Source: Chachezhania sediminis
Lineage (GTDB): Bacteria > Pseudomonadota > Alphaproteobacteria > Rhodobacterales > Rhodobacteraceae
Reading direction: 5' to 3'
DNA length: 64,000 nucleotides
NCBI RefSeq assembly: GCF_009765275.1
Contig: NZ_VOPH01000005.1
Span: 124,001-188,000, forward strand
Part shown: positions 17,516-27,744 of the stretch, in pieces
Position numbering within the stretch: the stretch's first letter is position 1
Layout of the letters: every line of letters begins with the position of its first letter
The notes under the pieces: generated by a model
The model's database searches: none
What the model was told of the DNA's origin: nothing
The model's input: only the letters and a program-made list of their open reading frames with translations
Translations under genes and position numbers: made by a program

Positions 17516-17582
17516 GCGCGCCTCCGTCTCACTCCGCCCGAGTGCAATTTGCGCGCAATTCCCGAAGAATCGGTTAAGTGTT

Positions 17583-17855
17583 TCAGCGATTATTCTGAAT
17601 AATGACGGCAATCTCTTCCAGCATGTCGGACAGGTAAGCGGGCGGCGTTCCGCGCCCGCAGACCCAAGCGTAGAGGTCCTGGTCGTTCTCCTCCAGGAGA
17701 CGGTCATAGATATCCAGCCCGGCCTCATCCAGTTCCGGCAACCGCGTGTCGGCATAGGTCGACAGCAGCAGGTCCATTTCCTTGATCCCGCGCCGCATGG
17801 AGCGCATCTTAAGCCGCTTCAACCGGATCTCGCGCGGTTCGACCGTGACGTTCAT
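17583..17855 (-). CDS. sdhE: FAD assembly factor SdhE (succinate dehydrogenase assembly factor 2)
   Basis: 90 residues, DUF339/SdhE family. The conserved RRGIKEMD lies at 21-28, whose RGxxE core is required for covalent flavinylation of the succinate dehydrogenase flavoprotein, and a later DLYAWVCG motif is also present. It acts in the cytoplasm on SdhA; the sdh operon is elsewhere. The ATG at 17855 lies one base from the stop codon of the upstream HTH gene (TGA-G-ATG), so translation is probably coupled. A longer frame into the HTH gene has no family support. Confidence 0.93.
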   Translation of the reverse strand: MNVTVEPREIRLKRLKMRSMRRGIKEMDLLLSTYADTRLPELDEAGLDIYDRLLEENDQDLYAWVCGRGTPPAYLSDMLEEIAVIIQNNR

Positions 17856-17856
17856 C

Positions 17857-19538
<1,682 letters not shown>

Positions 19539-19547
19539 GGCGCCGTC

Positions 19548-19949
19548 ATGACGGCAGAATTGCCCGAATACTATTTCCGTGTCCGCGAGAACGGGGCCTT
19601 CGTGTTCCGCGTGGACACGGATAACCGGCAGCGCCGGATAGAGATGGAACAGATCGCCGTGGTGAACATCCGCAACGGCGAGATCAGGGCTCATGGCGAT
19701 CGGGCCCTGACCGGGGAAGACATGACCCGCATCCGCGCCTGGATGGAGGAGCGTACGGCGCTCCTCGCCCGGCGGGACATCGACGATATCCTGCGGGCAG
19801 TGGATTACCTGAACACGACGGCCCACTGGGTGCAGTCCAAGGCCACCGACAGGCAGCTGGACCAGGTGACCGATCAGCTGCTTCTGGCCATGCACGACCT
19901 GCGCACGGTTCTGGTCCGCAAGAAGGCCGACCGGTTGACCAAGGGCTGA
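19548..19949 (+). CDS. Conserved protein of unknown function downstream of the aminotransferase
   Basis: 133 residues, soluble, no signal peptide or membrane segment. The N-terminal half looks like a small beta-sheet (YYFRVRENGAFVFRVDTDNRQRRIEMEQ, shown in parts: YYFRVRENGA, FVFRVDT). The rest is helical and charged (WMEERTALLARRD, WVQSKATDRQLDQVTDQLL). The coding pattern and the 9-bp spacing after the aminotransferase support a real operon partner. I do not recognise a domain. It may be a Rhodobacterales-specific protein. Confidence 0.7.
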   Translation: MTAELPEYYFRVRENGAFVFRVDTDNRQRRIEMEQIAVVNIRNGEIRAHGDRALTGEDMTRIRAWMEERTALLARRDIDDILRAVDYLNTTAHWVQSKATDRQLDQVTDQLLLAMHDLRTVLVRKKADRLTKG

Positions 19950-20095
19950 GGGGTTTCCAGCTTCAGGCCCGGTCTCTCTCTGGCAAGAAATTCACAAGCA
20001 AACCGCCCAAGCGGAACGTCTGCCGTTCCCGAAAGAAGGGGGCCGGCCGGCGGGGTGGTCCCGATGCGCCAGCCCCCGGGGGGGAGCGTCTGCCG

Positions 20096-20118
20096 CTGCC
20101 CGGTCTGCGGCCGGGCAG
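20096..20118. terminator. Terminator-like hairpin between convergent genes
   Basis: Perfect 8-bp stem CTGCCCGG/CCGGGCAG with a 7-nt loop. A short T-run (CTTTT) follows a few bases later on the plus strand. It lies in the 196-bp gap between the conserved unknown (plus) and the MATE gene (minus). Confidence 0.5.
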
Positions 20119-20145
20119 GACATCTTTTCCTGACGGTTGAGATCC

Positions 20146-21522
20146 TCAGGCCGCGGCCGTCCGCGGCCCGGGGGTCGTGCTGGCCACCCCGAAGGTCCAG
20201 AACCGCCACATCAGCAGCACAGCCGCAGCTGCCAGCCCCAGGACCAGCCCCGACCAGATGCCGACCCCGCCCAGGCCGAAGGGAAAGCCCAGAAGGTAGG
20301 ACGCCGGTATCCCCACGCCCCAATAGGCCAGGGCCGCGATCAGCATCGGCATGGCGGTGTCCTGCACGCCCCGCAGCAGGCCCGTCGCAATGGCCTGCGC
20401 CCCGTCGGCCAGCTGGAACAGCCCCGCAACCGCGAACAGCCCGACGCCGATGGCCAGGATCTGGGCCCGGCCGGCCGCATCCGGTTCCATGAACTGGTTC
20501 AGGATCGTTTCGGGCATGGTCAGGAAGATCGCCGTCGTCACAAGCGCCACAACCACCGACAGCGCGATGACCACACGGGCGCCACGCTTCAGATTGGCCC
20601 GGTCGCCCCGGCCGAAGGACTGGCCCGCGCGAATCGTACCGGCATTCGACAGGCCCATATGGACCATGAAGGTCCCGCCGCTGACGGTGATGACGATACC
20701 ATGGGCGGCCAGCGTCTCGGTCCCCAGCCAGCCCATCATGACGGCCGAGGCGGAAAACATCGTGACCTCGCTCAGCACCGTCAGGCCGATGGGCAGGCCC
20801 AGGCGCAGGACGCGGCCGAACATTTCCCAGTCCGCGCGCCATATCCGGCGGAACAACGAATGCTCTGGCAGCGCCAGCGCGGCATAGATCCCGGCCGCCA
20901 GAAGCGACACGCATTGCGTCACGACGGATCCATAGGCGGCCCCGCGGATCCCCAGTTCGGGCATCCCCCAGTGGCCGAAGATCAGCGCATAGTTCGCGAA
21001 GACGTTGCAGATCGCCGCCAGCACCGTGATCCAGAAGACGACGCGGCTGCGCTCCAGCGCGGCCAGATAGGATTTCAGCACCATCACCAGCAGCGCCGGC
21101 AACATACCGAAGCCCGCGACGGCCAGATATTCCGCACCCAGCGCCGCGACCTCCTCGGTCTGGCCCAGCGCCTTCAGGATCGGCTTGGCATAAAGCATCG
21201 CCGGCAGCGCCAGCACGGCATAGATCACCGACAGCCACAGGCCCATGCGGGTGGACCGGCGCACCGCCGTTTCGTCCCCTGCGCCTTCGGCCGCCGCCAC
21301 CATGGGCATGACCGCCCAGGCAAAGCCGCAGCCGAACAGGAACACCGTGAAGAACAGGCTGCCCGCCAGGGACACAGCAGCCAGTTCGGACACGCCGTAC
21401 CACCCCATCATGATCGTGTCGCCCAGACCGATCGCGTACTGCGCCACGTGCCCGCCGATCAACGGCAAGCCAAGTGCAACTGTGGCGCGAACATGCGCTG
21501 AATATGACAGCAATTTGGACAT
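20146..21522 (-). CDS. MATE-family multidrug/toxin efflux transporter
   Basis: 458 residues with about 12 hydrophobic segments in two MatE halves. The first half starts LGLPLIGGHVAQYAIGLGDTIMMGWYG, here cited in parts (LPLIGGHVAQ, GLGDTIMMGW); the second half is marked by GLPIGLTVLSEV and GRGDRANLKRG. NorM-like proteins export cationic drugs and dyes in exchange for Na+ or H+; the substrate here is unknown. The ATG at 21522 is preceded by GGGGAGG. It is a single gene, divergent from the DUF2461 gene. Confidence 0.92.
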   Translation of the reverse strand: MSKLLSYSAHVRATVALGLPLIGGHVAQYAIGLGDTIMMGWYGVSELAAVSLAGSLFFTVFLFGCGFAWAVMPMVAAAEGAGDETAVRRSTRMGLWLSVIYAVLALPAMLYAKPILKALGQTEEVAALGAEYLAVAGFGMLPALLVMVLKSYLAALERSRVVFWITVLAAICNVFANYALIFGHWGMPELGIRGAAYGSVVTQCVSLLAAGIYAALALPEHSLFRRIWRADWEMFGRVLRLGLPIGLTVLSEVTMFSASAVMMGWLGTETLAAHGIVITVSGGTFMVHMGLSNAGTIRAGQSFGRGDRANLKRGARVVIALSVVVALVTTAIFLTMPETILNQFMEPDAAGRAQILAIGVGLFAVAGLFQLADGAQAIATGLLRGVQDTAMPMLIAALAYWGVGIPASYLLGFPFGLGGVGIWSGLVLGLAAAAVLLMWRFWTFGVASTTPGPRTAAA

Positions 21523-21691
21523 GGCCTCCCCTTAGTCGGCGCGCCAGGATCTGGCAAGCGGCCCGGACGACCATTCGGGCAGACCCGCTTCCCGATCCGG
21601 TCATGGCGGCGCGCATGCGACGCAAGGTCATTGGAACGGGCGCCTCGCAGGCCGGCCCCGGCGTGTTAGCCTTGCCTCGGGGAGAGAGACA

Positions 21692-22339
21692 ATGACCGAG
21701 AGCTTTACGGCGCTCGTGCCAGAGGCGCGGCGTTTCCTGGCCGACCTGTCGCGGAACAACAGCCGCGACTGGTTCCAGGCACACAAGGCCGATTACGACC
21801 GGATGCTGAAGCGCCCGGCCGAACATCTGCTGGACACCGTCGCGGCCAGGATACGCCGGACCCACGACATAACGCTGAAGCCGAAACTCCTCCGTGCCCA
21901 GCGCGACGTGCGGTTCTCGAAGGACAAGGCGCCCTACACCACGCATCTGCACCTGATGTGGGCGATGGACGGCACTGCGGCGCCCGGTCTCTTCTTCGGC
22001 GTCTCGCCCGATCATTTCCGCGTCGGCGGCGGTGCCTTCGCCTTTGGCAAGGACGCGCTGTCCGTCTGGAGGGACGACCTGACCCGGGCGGACGGCGAAC
22101 GGATCGCCACCATGATCGCGGTCCTTTCGGCCGCGGGGTTCACCCCGGGCGAACCGGAACTGAAACGTGTCCCCGCCCCCTGCCCGGCCGATCATCCCCG
22201 GGCCGATCTCTTGCGCCGGAAGGGCCTGACGCTCTGGCGCGGTCCCGATCCGGCAGAACTGTCGGACCTGCCCGCCCTTCTGACCGCCACCTTCGACCGG
22301 CTGCTTCCCGTCCTTCGATACCTCAACACACTGCCCTGA
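21692..22339 (+). CDS. DUF2461 / TIGR02453 family protein
   Basis: 215 residues. It begins with the family hallmark FLADLSRNNSRDWFQAHKADY and contains KLLRAQRDVRFSKDKAPYTTHLHL-type sequence (cited as RDVRFSKDKAPY), a widespread bacterial family with no assigned reaction. It is soluble, with no signal peptide. GGGAGAG precedes the ATG. It is followed 18 bp later by an epoxide-hydrolase-like gene on the same strand, so the two are probably co-transcribed. Confidence 0.9.
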   Translation: MTESFTALVPEARRFLADLSRNNSRDWFQAHKADYDRMLKRPAEHLLDTVAARIRRTHDITLKPKLLRAQRDVRFSKDKAPYTTHLHLMWAMDGTAAPGLFFGVSPDHFRVGGGAFAFGKDALSVWRDDLTRADGERIATMIAVLSAAGFTPGEPELKRVPAPCPADHPRADLLRRKGLTLWRGPDPAELSDLPALLTATFDRLLPVLRYLNTLP

Positions 22340-22357
22340 CCCGTCACGGAGCCCCAC

Positions 22358-23218
22358 ATGATCACCGAAACCGTCACCCTGAACGGCCACCCCTTTTTCC
22401 TGCGCCGCTGGGGCGACCCTTCCCTTCCGCCGCTTCTGATGCTGCACGGCTTCCCGGAATATTCCGGCGCGTGGGAGGATCTGGCGCCGCTGCTGTCGCA
22501 CCGCTTCCACTGCGTGGCCCCGGACCAGCGTGGCTATGGCCAAAGCTGGGCGCCCGACGGCGTGGAAAACTATGTCGTCCCCGAACTGGTCGGCGACATG
22601 TCCGCCCTGATCGACCACCTGGGTGGCAAGGTCACCCTGCTGGGTCACGACTGGGGCGCGGCGGTGGCCTATGGGCTGGCCTTCTTTCACCCGGAGAAGA
22701 TCGAGAAGCTGATCATCCTGAACGGCGTCCACCCCGGCCCCTTCCAGCGAGAGCTGGCCAAGGGCGGCGCGCAGACCGAGGCGTCGCAATACATGACCTT
22801 CCTGCGGCGGGACGGGTCCGAGGACATCCTGGCCGCCAACGCCTTCGAAAAGCTGCATTCGCTCTTCTCGGCCAAGATGGACACCGGCTGGCTCGAAGGG
22901 CCGCGCAAGGCCGACTATGAAAAGGCCTGGACCGGCCGGCTGAAGACGATGATTCATTGGTATCGCGCCTCTCCCGTGAAGGTGCCGCTGCCGGGTGAGG
23001 CGATCGACGTGCCCGCGATCCCGCCCGGCCGGATGATGGTACGCTGCCCGCACCTGCTGATCTGGGGCCAGCGCGACACGGCTCTTCTGCCCGAAAGCAA
23101 TGCCGGGCTCGAAGACTTCGCCCCCGACCTCACCCGGGTCGAGGTTGCCGATGCCGACCACTGGATCTGTCACCAGCAACCGGCACGCGTCGCGAACGAA
23201 ATCCTCGCCTGGGCCTGA
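22358..23218 (+). CDS. Alpha/beta hydrolase, epoxide-hydrolase-like
   Basis: 286 residues. HGFPE at 30-34 and the nucleophile elbow GHDWG at 96-100 carry an aspartate (Asp98) rather than a serine, which places it with epoxide hydrolases and haloalkane dehalogenases. The late His in DADHWICHQQ is the likely base. A cap domain with lid tyrosine candidates lies between (QYMTFL; HWYRASP). Epoxide hydrolase is the better guess, since the HGFP motif and soluble length fit; the substrate is unknown. It is second in a pair with DUF2461. Confidence 0.85.
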   Translation: MITETVTLNGHPFFLRRWGDPSLPPLLMLHGFPEYSGAWEDLAPLLSHRFHCVAPDQRGYGQSWAPDGVENYVVPELVGDMSALIDHLGGKVTLLGHDWGAAVAYGLAFFHPEKIEKLIILNGVHPGPFQRELAKGGAQTEASQYMTFLRRDGSEDILAANAFEKLHSLFSAKMDTGWLEGPRKADYEKAWTGRLKTMIHWYRASPVKVPLPGEAIDVPAIPPGRMMVRCPHLLIWGQRDTALLPESNAGLEDFAPDLTRVEVADADHWICHQQPARVANEILAWA

Positions 23219-23275
23219 AGCCCGGCGCCCCGAGAGGAGTGCCACGTGCCCCCACGCGGGAGCACGCGGGGTTCT

Positions 23276-23326
23276 CGGGGGGGCGGCAATCCCCCGCTTC
23301 CACGGGCGACACGCCCACACGGCGCA
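23276..23326. repeat. Dispersed hairpin repeat, copy C (upstream of parE)
   Basis: Stem CGGGGG (23276-23281) with CCCCCG (23291-23296) is followed by CTTCCACGGGCGACACG and, further on, CGGCGCAA. It is a diverged relative of copies A and B. It lies in the 246-bp gap between the hydrolase and parE, where no gene is seen. Confidence 0.45.
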
Positions 23327-23464
23327 AGCCGGATGCCCTCCAATTCCCCCGGTGCCCAGAACCTGCTCATGGACCTTTGGGGGCGCCCCCCCGGACGACC
23401 CGTCCCCTTCCCTCGGGGGCCCATCCCTGCCATAGTCGGGGCCACCAAGAAAAAGAGCAGCGCC

Positions 23465-25423
23465 ATGCCCGAAGACCTTCTGCCCGAGACGCCCCAGGGC
23501 GATTACAACGCCTCTTCCATCGAAGTCCTGGAAGGCCTTGAACCGGTCCGGAAACGGCCCGGCATGTATATCGGCGGGACCGACGAACGCGCCCTGCATC
23601 ACCTGGTGGCCGAAATCCTCGACAACTCCATGGACGAGGCCGTCGCCGGCCACGCCAACCGGATCGAGGTCGAGCTTCACGCCGATTACGCCGTCACCAT
23701 CCGCGACAACGGCCGCGGCATGCCCTTCGACCCGCACCCGAAATTCCCCGGGAAATCCGCGCTGGAGGTCATCCTGTGCACGCTCCATGCCGGCGGGAAG
23801 TTTTCCGGCAAGGCCTATGAGACCTCGGGCGGTCTGCACGGCGTCGGTGCCTCGGTCGTCAACGCACTGTCGGATTCCATGGTGGTCCAGGTCGCCCGCG
23901 ACCGGAAGCTGGTGGAACAGCGCTTCTCGCGCGGGATTCCCCTTGGCCCCCTTAGGGAGGTCGGCGCAGCCCCGAACCGGCGCGGCACCACGATCACCTT
24001 CCACGCGGACGAGGAAATCTTCGGCTCCCACCGGTTCAAGCCCGCGCGGCTGTTCAAATCGATCCGGTCCAAGGCCTATCTGTTTTCCGGCGTCGAAATC
24101 CGCTGGAAGTCGGAAGTGGACGACGGCCAGACGCCCACGGAGGCCACGTTCCACTTTCCGGGCGGCCTTGCCGACTATCTGACCGAAACGCTGGGCAAGG
24201 CCTCGACCTATTCCGACAAGCCCTTTTCCGGCACCGTGGATTTCCGCGAGAAGTTCGGCACCGCCGGCAAGGTCGAATGGGCGATCAACTGGACGCCGTC
24301 CCGCGACGGGTTCATCCAGTCCTACTGTAACACCGTTCCCACGCCCGAAGGCGGCACGCACGAGGCCGGCTTCTGGGCCGCAATCCTGAAAGGGATCCGC
24401 GCCTATGGGGAACTGTCGAACAACAAGAAGGCCGCGCAGATCAACCGCGACGACCTGCTGACGGGCGGCTGCGCGCTGGTGTCCTGCTTTATCCGGGAAC
24501 CGGAATTCGTGGGCCAGACCAAGGACCGCCTGGCCACGACCGAGGCGCAGCGCCTGGTCGAAGGCGCGGTGCGCGACCACTTCGACAACTGGCTGGCGGC
24601 CGACACCAAGGCTGCCGGTGCCATCCTGGACTTCCTGATCCTGCGGGCCGAGGAACGGCTACGCCGCCGGCAGGAAAAGGAAACCGCCCGCAAGTCGGCC
24701 ACCAAGAAGTTGCGCCTGCCGGGCAAGCTGGTCGACTGTTCCGCCACCGCCCGGGACGGAACGGAAATCTTCCTGGTCGAAGGCGACAGCGCCGGCGGGT
24801 CCGCCAAGATGGCCCGCGACCGCAAGACCCAGGCCCTGCTGCCGCTCCGCGGCAAGATCCTGAACGTGCTAGGCGCGGCCTCGTCCAAGCTGAGTTCGAA
24901 CGCCGAAATCTCGGACCTGTCGCAGGCCCTGGGCGTGGGACTGGGGACGCGATTCAACATCGACGATCTACGCTATGACAAGGTCATCATCATGACCGAC
25001 GCCGATGTCGACGGCGCCCATATCGCGTCGCTGCTGATGACCTTCTTCTTCACCCAGATGCGGCCGCTGATCGACCACGGGCACCTCTATCTGGCCTGCC
25101 CGCCACTGTTCCGGCTGACGCAAGGGGCCAAGCGCGTCTATTGCATCGACGAACGCGAACGCGACGAATGGATGGCCAAAGGCCTGGGCGGGCGCGGCAA
25201 GATCGATGTCAGCCGCTTCAAGGGCCTGGGCGAAATGGACGCCAAGGACCTGAAGGAAACCACGATGGACCCGAAATCGCGCAAGCTGATCCGCGTCACC
25301 ATCGACGAGGACGAGCCGGGCGAAACCGGCGACCTGGTGGAACGGCTGATGGGCAAGAAGCCGGAACTGCGGTTCCAGTACATCCAGGAAAACGCCCGTT
25401 TCGTGGAAGAACTGGACGTCTAG
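23465..25423 (+). CDS. parE: DNA topoisomerase IV subunit B
   Basis: 652 residues, ParE of the type II topoisomerase that decatenates chromosomes. The GHKL ATPase has EILDNSMDEAV, DNGRGMPFD and GGLHGVGASVVNALS (cited in parts). The transducer domain follows, then TOPRIM with EGDSAGGSAKMARDR (Glu near 438) and DADVDGAHI, and the C-terminal GLGEMDAKDL. The ParE rather than GyrB assignment rests on the short length and motif flavour. The start at 23465 (MPEDLLPETPQG) fits the family; the frame is open through the upstream repeat region but without sense. ParC is elsewhere. Confidence 0.95.
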   Translation: MPEDLLPETPQGDYNASSIEVLEGLEPVRKRPGMYIGGTDERALHHLVAEILDNSMDEAVAGHANRIEVELHADYAVTIRDNGRGMPFDPHPKFPGKSALEVILCTLHAGGKFSGKAYETSGGLHGVGASVVNALSDSMVVQVARDRKLVEQRFSRGIPLGPLREVGAAPNRRGTTITFHADEEIFGSHRFKPARLFKSIRSKAYLFSGVEIRWKSEVDDGQTPTEATFHFPGGLADYLTETLGKASTYSDKPFSGTVDFREKFGTAGKVEWAINWTPSRDGFIQSYCNTVPTPEGGTHEAGFWAAILKGIRAYGELSNNKKAAQINRDDLLTGGCALVSCFIREPEFVGQTKDRLATTEAQRLVEGAVRDHFDNWLAADTKAAGAILDFLILRAEERLRRRQEKETARKSATKKLRLPGKLVDCSATARDGTEIFLVEGDSAGGSAKMARDRKTQALLPLRGKILNVLGAASSKLSSNAEISDLSQALGVGLGTRFNIDDLRYDKVIIMTDADVDGAHIASLLMTFFFTQMRPLIDHGHLYLACPPLFRLTQGAKRVYCIDERERDEWMAKGLGGRGKIDVSRFKGLGEMDAKDLKETTMDPKSRKLIRVTIDEDEPGETGDLVERLMGKKPELRFQYIQENARFVEELDV

Positions 25424-25904
25424 GCACCGCCCGCGATCATGCCGGGAACGATCCGTGGCGCCCTGACCGCCGCCGGGGCGTTGCGGCTGTCGGTCGGCAT
25501 GACCGTCTATCGGGGACGGCTGGTCGGCGCCGGGCACCTGACGCTGAATGCGGCGGTTCTGCTTGTGGCCGAGGTCGTGGCAACCGGCGGGCCGGCACTC
25601 GGCTGCGAAAGGGTGGCATCCAAAAGCTCCGCGCAGCTCCGCAGAATATCATTCGGCCGAAACGCAAGATCCGGCAGCCCCTACCCGGGCCCTACCCGGG
25701 ACTATGCCCTGAAACGCGCCGGCAGGTCGCCGCATTTCGGTTGGGCAATCGCGCCGAGCCATGCGGTCCCACCCGCCAACACATGCTCTGGCGGGTCCAT
25801 GACGCGATGCGCATGATGCACCAACCCGGGACGAAATCACGTGTCTGCCGGGCTGGCAGGATCCGGTCGGACAAGCTGGCCGCAGGCAACCGGCGGACGT
25901 GGAT
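25424..25904. other. Geneless 481-bp region after parE
   Basis: No supported gene. A plus-strand frame at 25439-25816 (about 125 codons) has no ribosome-binding site and no recognisable domain. The region contains a doublet of CCTACCCGGG near 25680-25700 and a perfect 8-bp hairpin ACCCGCCA/TGGCGGGT at 25771-25796. It could be decayed sequence or 3' UTRs of the convergent parE and lipoprotein genes. Confidence 0.45.
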
Positions 25905-26228
25905 CTACTGGGACACCGTGCCGGTGTTCACCGTGGTCGATGCCGTCGTACCCGGCATCAGGATCTGCGATCCAACGCCATTCCGGGTGGTCTTGGTCCA
26001 AGGCGTATTGCCGTCCCAGACGCCTTCAGCGCGGCGGTTCTCGGCCATGATGTGCCCGATCTCGGAACACATGGCATAGTCCCCATCCATGCACTGAAGC
26101 TTCATATCCCGAAGCTCGCCGGACAGCCCCGGGGTGCCTCGCCCGAACCCGCCCTCACATGCAGCCAGCGACATGACGGCCATGGACACGGCACCCAACA
26201 TGCCGATGCGAAGGGTCACTTTCTGCAT
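25905..26228 (-). CDS. Small lipoprotein of unknown function
   Basis: 107 residues. A signal peptide (about 1-23: MQKVTLRIGMLGAVSMAVMS) ends in the lipobox LAAC, with Cys24 as lipidation site, followed by EGG, so retention in or sorting to the outer membrane is possible. The mature part contains two further Cys (QCMDGDYAMC) that could form a disulfide. An AGGAGA sequence 9 bases ahead supports the ATG at 26228. No domain is recognised. Confidence 0.75.
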   Translation of the reverse strand: MQKVTLRIGMLGAVSMAVMSLAACEGGFGRGTPGLSGELRDMKLQCMDGDYAMCSEIGHIMAENRRAEGVWDGNTPWTKTTRNGVGSQILMPGTTASTTVNTGTVSQ

Positions 26229-26554
26229 TTCTCAGGTCTCCTTGGCCTGTCTTCCGAACTTGATACCACAAAACGTTGCCCGACTTTGCGCCAGTACCCT
26301 TGGAATGCCAAGCCCGGACGAGTCAAGAAGATTGCGCGCCATGTCCAATTGAACACGTTTTCGGGCCGATTCTGGGCGATCCATTCACGAAGAGCGCCGA
26401 CAATCCGCCCCATAACGGCCACTAATGGCATCGGCGTGACAAAGGTCGCCGTTTTCGGGAATATCACCGCGGCGATATCGCCAGGGGTGTTCGCCACCTC
26501 GATCACCGCCTGTTCCCAGGCCGTAACCTTCAGGGCAGGCAGCCCCCCCGGCAA
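26216..26554 (-). CDS. Possible small protein of unknown function overlapping the lipoprotein gene
   Basis: A 112-codon frame whose 3' end overlaps the lipoprotein start by 13 bases. The predicted sequence contains TPGDIAAVIFPKTATFV and MPLVAVMGRIVGALREWI, with a moderate hydrophobic segment and a tryptophan-rich part (FNWTWRAIF). It does not look like a random high-GC shadow, but its third-position bias is weaker than that of neighbours and the only available starts are TTG or GTG. It may be a real small gene or a decayed remnant. It is translationally next to the lipoprotein if real. Confidence 0.3.
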   Translation of the reverse strand: MPGGLPALKVTAWEQAVIEVANTPGDIAAVIFPKTATFVTPMPLVAVMGRIVGALREWIAQNRPENVFNWTWRAIFLTRPGLAFQGYWRKVGQRFVVSSSEDRPRRPEKCRK

Positions 26555-26572
26555 CCGGCCCCAGGGGTCGGA

Positions 26573-27496
26573 TCAGGCCCCGCGGGCGCGGTTTTCCCGC
26601 CACATGATCACGCCACCCGCGACGACGATCAGCAAGACGCCCGGGAACAGCTTTTCGACCGGGAACTCTCCGAACACGATCCAGCCGACCAGGAAGGCGG
26701 TCAGAAGGCTGAAATAGGTGAAGGGCGCCAGCACCGCTGCAGCCGCCATCCGGTAGGCCAGCATCATGATCAGGACCCCGGTCCCGCCGATGATGCCCAT
26801 GGCAAGGACCAGCGCCAAGTCAACCCAGCCGCGAATGGGCGAAAATTCGGTCGTGAATCCGGCCAGGATCACCGCCCCCACCGCTGCCGCGGCGGAGGAA
26901 TAGAGGTAGATCATGGCGTTCGACGTTTCCGGCGTGAACTTGCGGACCGTGACCATGGAAAAGGCATAACAGGCCGCCGCCAGGATCGGCAGCAGCGCAT
27001 ACCACGAAAAGGCATCGCTGCCGGGCTTCAGGATCATCAGCGCGCCGGCAAATCCCAGGCCTACCGCCAGCCAGCGCCAGGGCCCGACCTTTTCCCCCAG
27101 GACGACGATGGACAGCAGCACCACGAAAACGGCATTGATCTGCGACAGGGCCGACACGGTCGCGATCTCCAGCACCGCCAGCGCGCCGTAAAAACTCCAT
27201 TGAGCGCAGGCCACGGCGATGCCGCGCAGGATGGCCAGCGGCCATTGTTCGATCCGGAAGGCGCCTTTGCGAAAGCTCAGTTCGCCAGTGTAGACCAGCA
27301 GCGCCAGGCTGGGCAGGACCCCCACCACGTTGCGATAGGCCGAGAGCTCGGCGGGCGAGTAATGATCCGACAGGATCCGCACCAGGATCGACATCGCGTC
27401 GAAGCACAGGATCGCGCCAAGCAGCAGCGCCACGGCCTTGGCCACCTGGGTGCCATGCTCGGTCAGGGTGCCGGCACCCGCGCTGCCCGTCGTCAT
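26573..27496 (-). CDS. EamA/DMT-superfamily permease
   Basis: 307 residues with about ten transmembrane segments in two EamA repeats (first from AVALLLGAILCFDAMSILV, second from WYALLPILAAACYAFSMV). Each carries the usual end pattern: VLGEKVGPWRW in the first, VFGEFPVEKLFPG in the second. The family exports or imports small metabolites such as amino acids, purines or S-adenosylmethionine; the substrate is not predictable. The ATG at 27496 (MTTGSAGAG) gives a short polar N-terminus; the longer frame upstream is not supported. It is divergent from the CLC gene with 248 bp between. Confidence 0.9.
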   Translation of the reverse strand: MTTGSAGAGTLTEHGTQVAKAVALLLGAILCFDAMSILVRILSDHYSPAELSAYRNVVGVLPSLALLVYTGELSFRKGAFRIEQWPLAILRGIAVACAQWSFYGALAVLEIATVSALSQINAVFVVLLSIVVLGEKVGPWRWLAVGLGFAGALMILKPGSDAFSWYALLPILAAACYAFSMVTVRKFTPETSNAMIYLYSSAAAAVGAVILAGFTTEFSPIRGWVDLALVLAMGIIGGTGVLIMMLAYRMAAAAVLAPFTYFSLLTAFLVGWIVFGEFPVEKLFPGVLLIVVAGGVIMWRENRARGA

Positions 27497-27744
27497 CTTC
27501 TCGTCCTGACATGAATGCCCGGACAGGTCGTGTCCGACCTGGCGATCAAATCGAAGGACCGGTGCCGGCGCAAGCACGGATATCCGCCGCTGCCGGATTA
27601 CCCAAGCGGCATGCGGCAACGCGTGGTGGCCGCGCACCAGCCGACCGTTTTAACCGGCACCCGGCAGCGCTTGCGCTTGAGAGCATGGACACCGCCACGC
27701 TAGGCCTGTGACGTGATTACGATTTCCGACCGGAGACATTGCCC

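Noticed and set aside
19874-24580. A 1568-codon open frame on the minus strand
   Set aside because: It runs antisense to DUF2461, hydrolase, and parE genes, and in a different frame through MATE, so it is a shadow of high-GC coding sequence. No domain structure of its own.
25439-25816. A 125-codon plus-strand frame downstream of parE
   Set aside because: No ribosome-binding site, no recognisable domain, arginine- and glycine-rich end; not supported as a gene.
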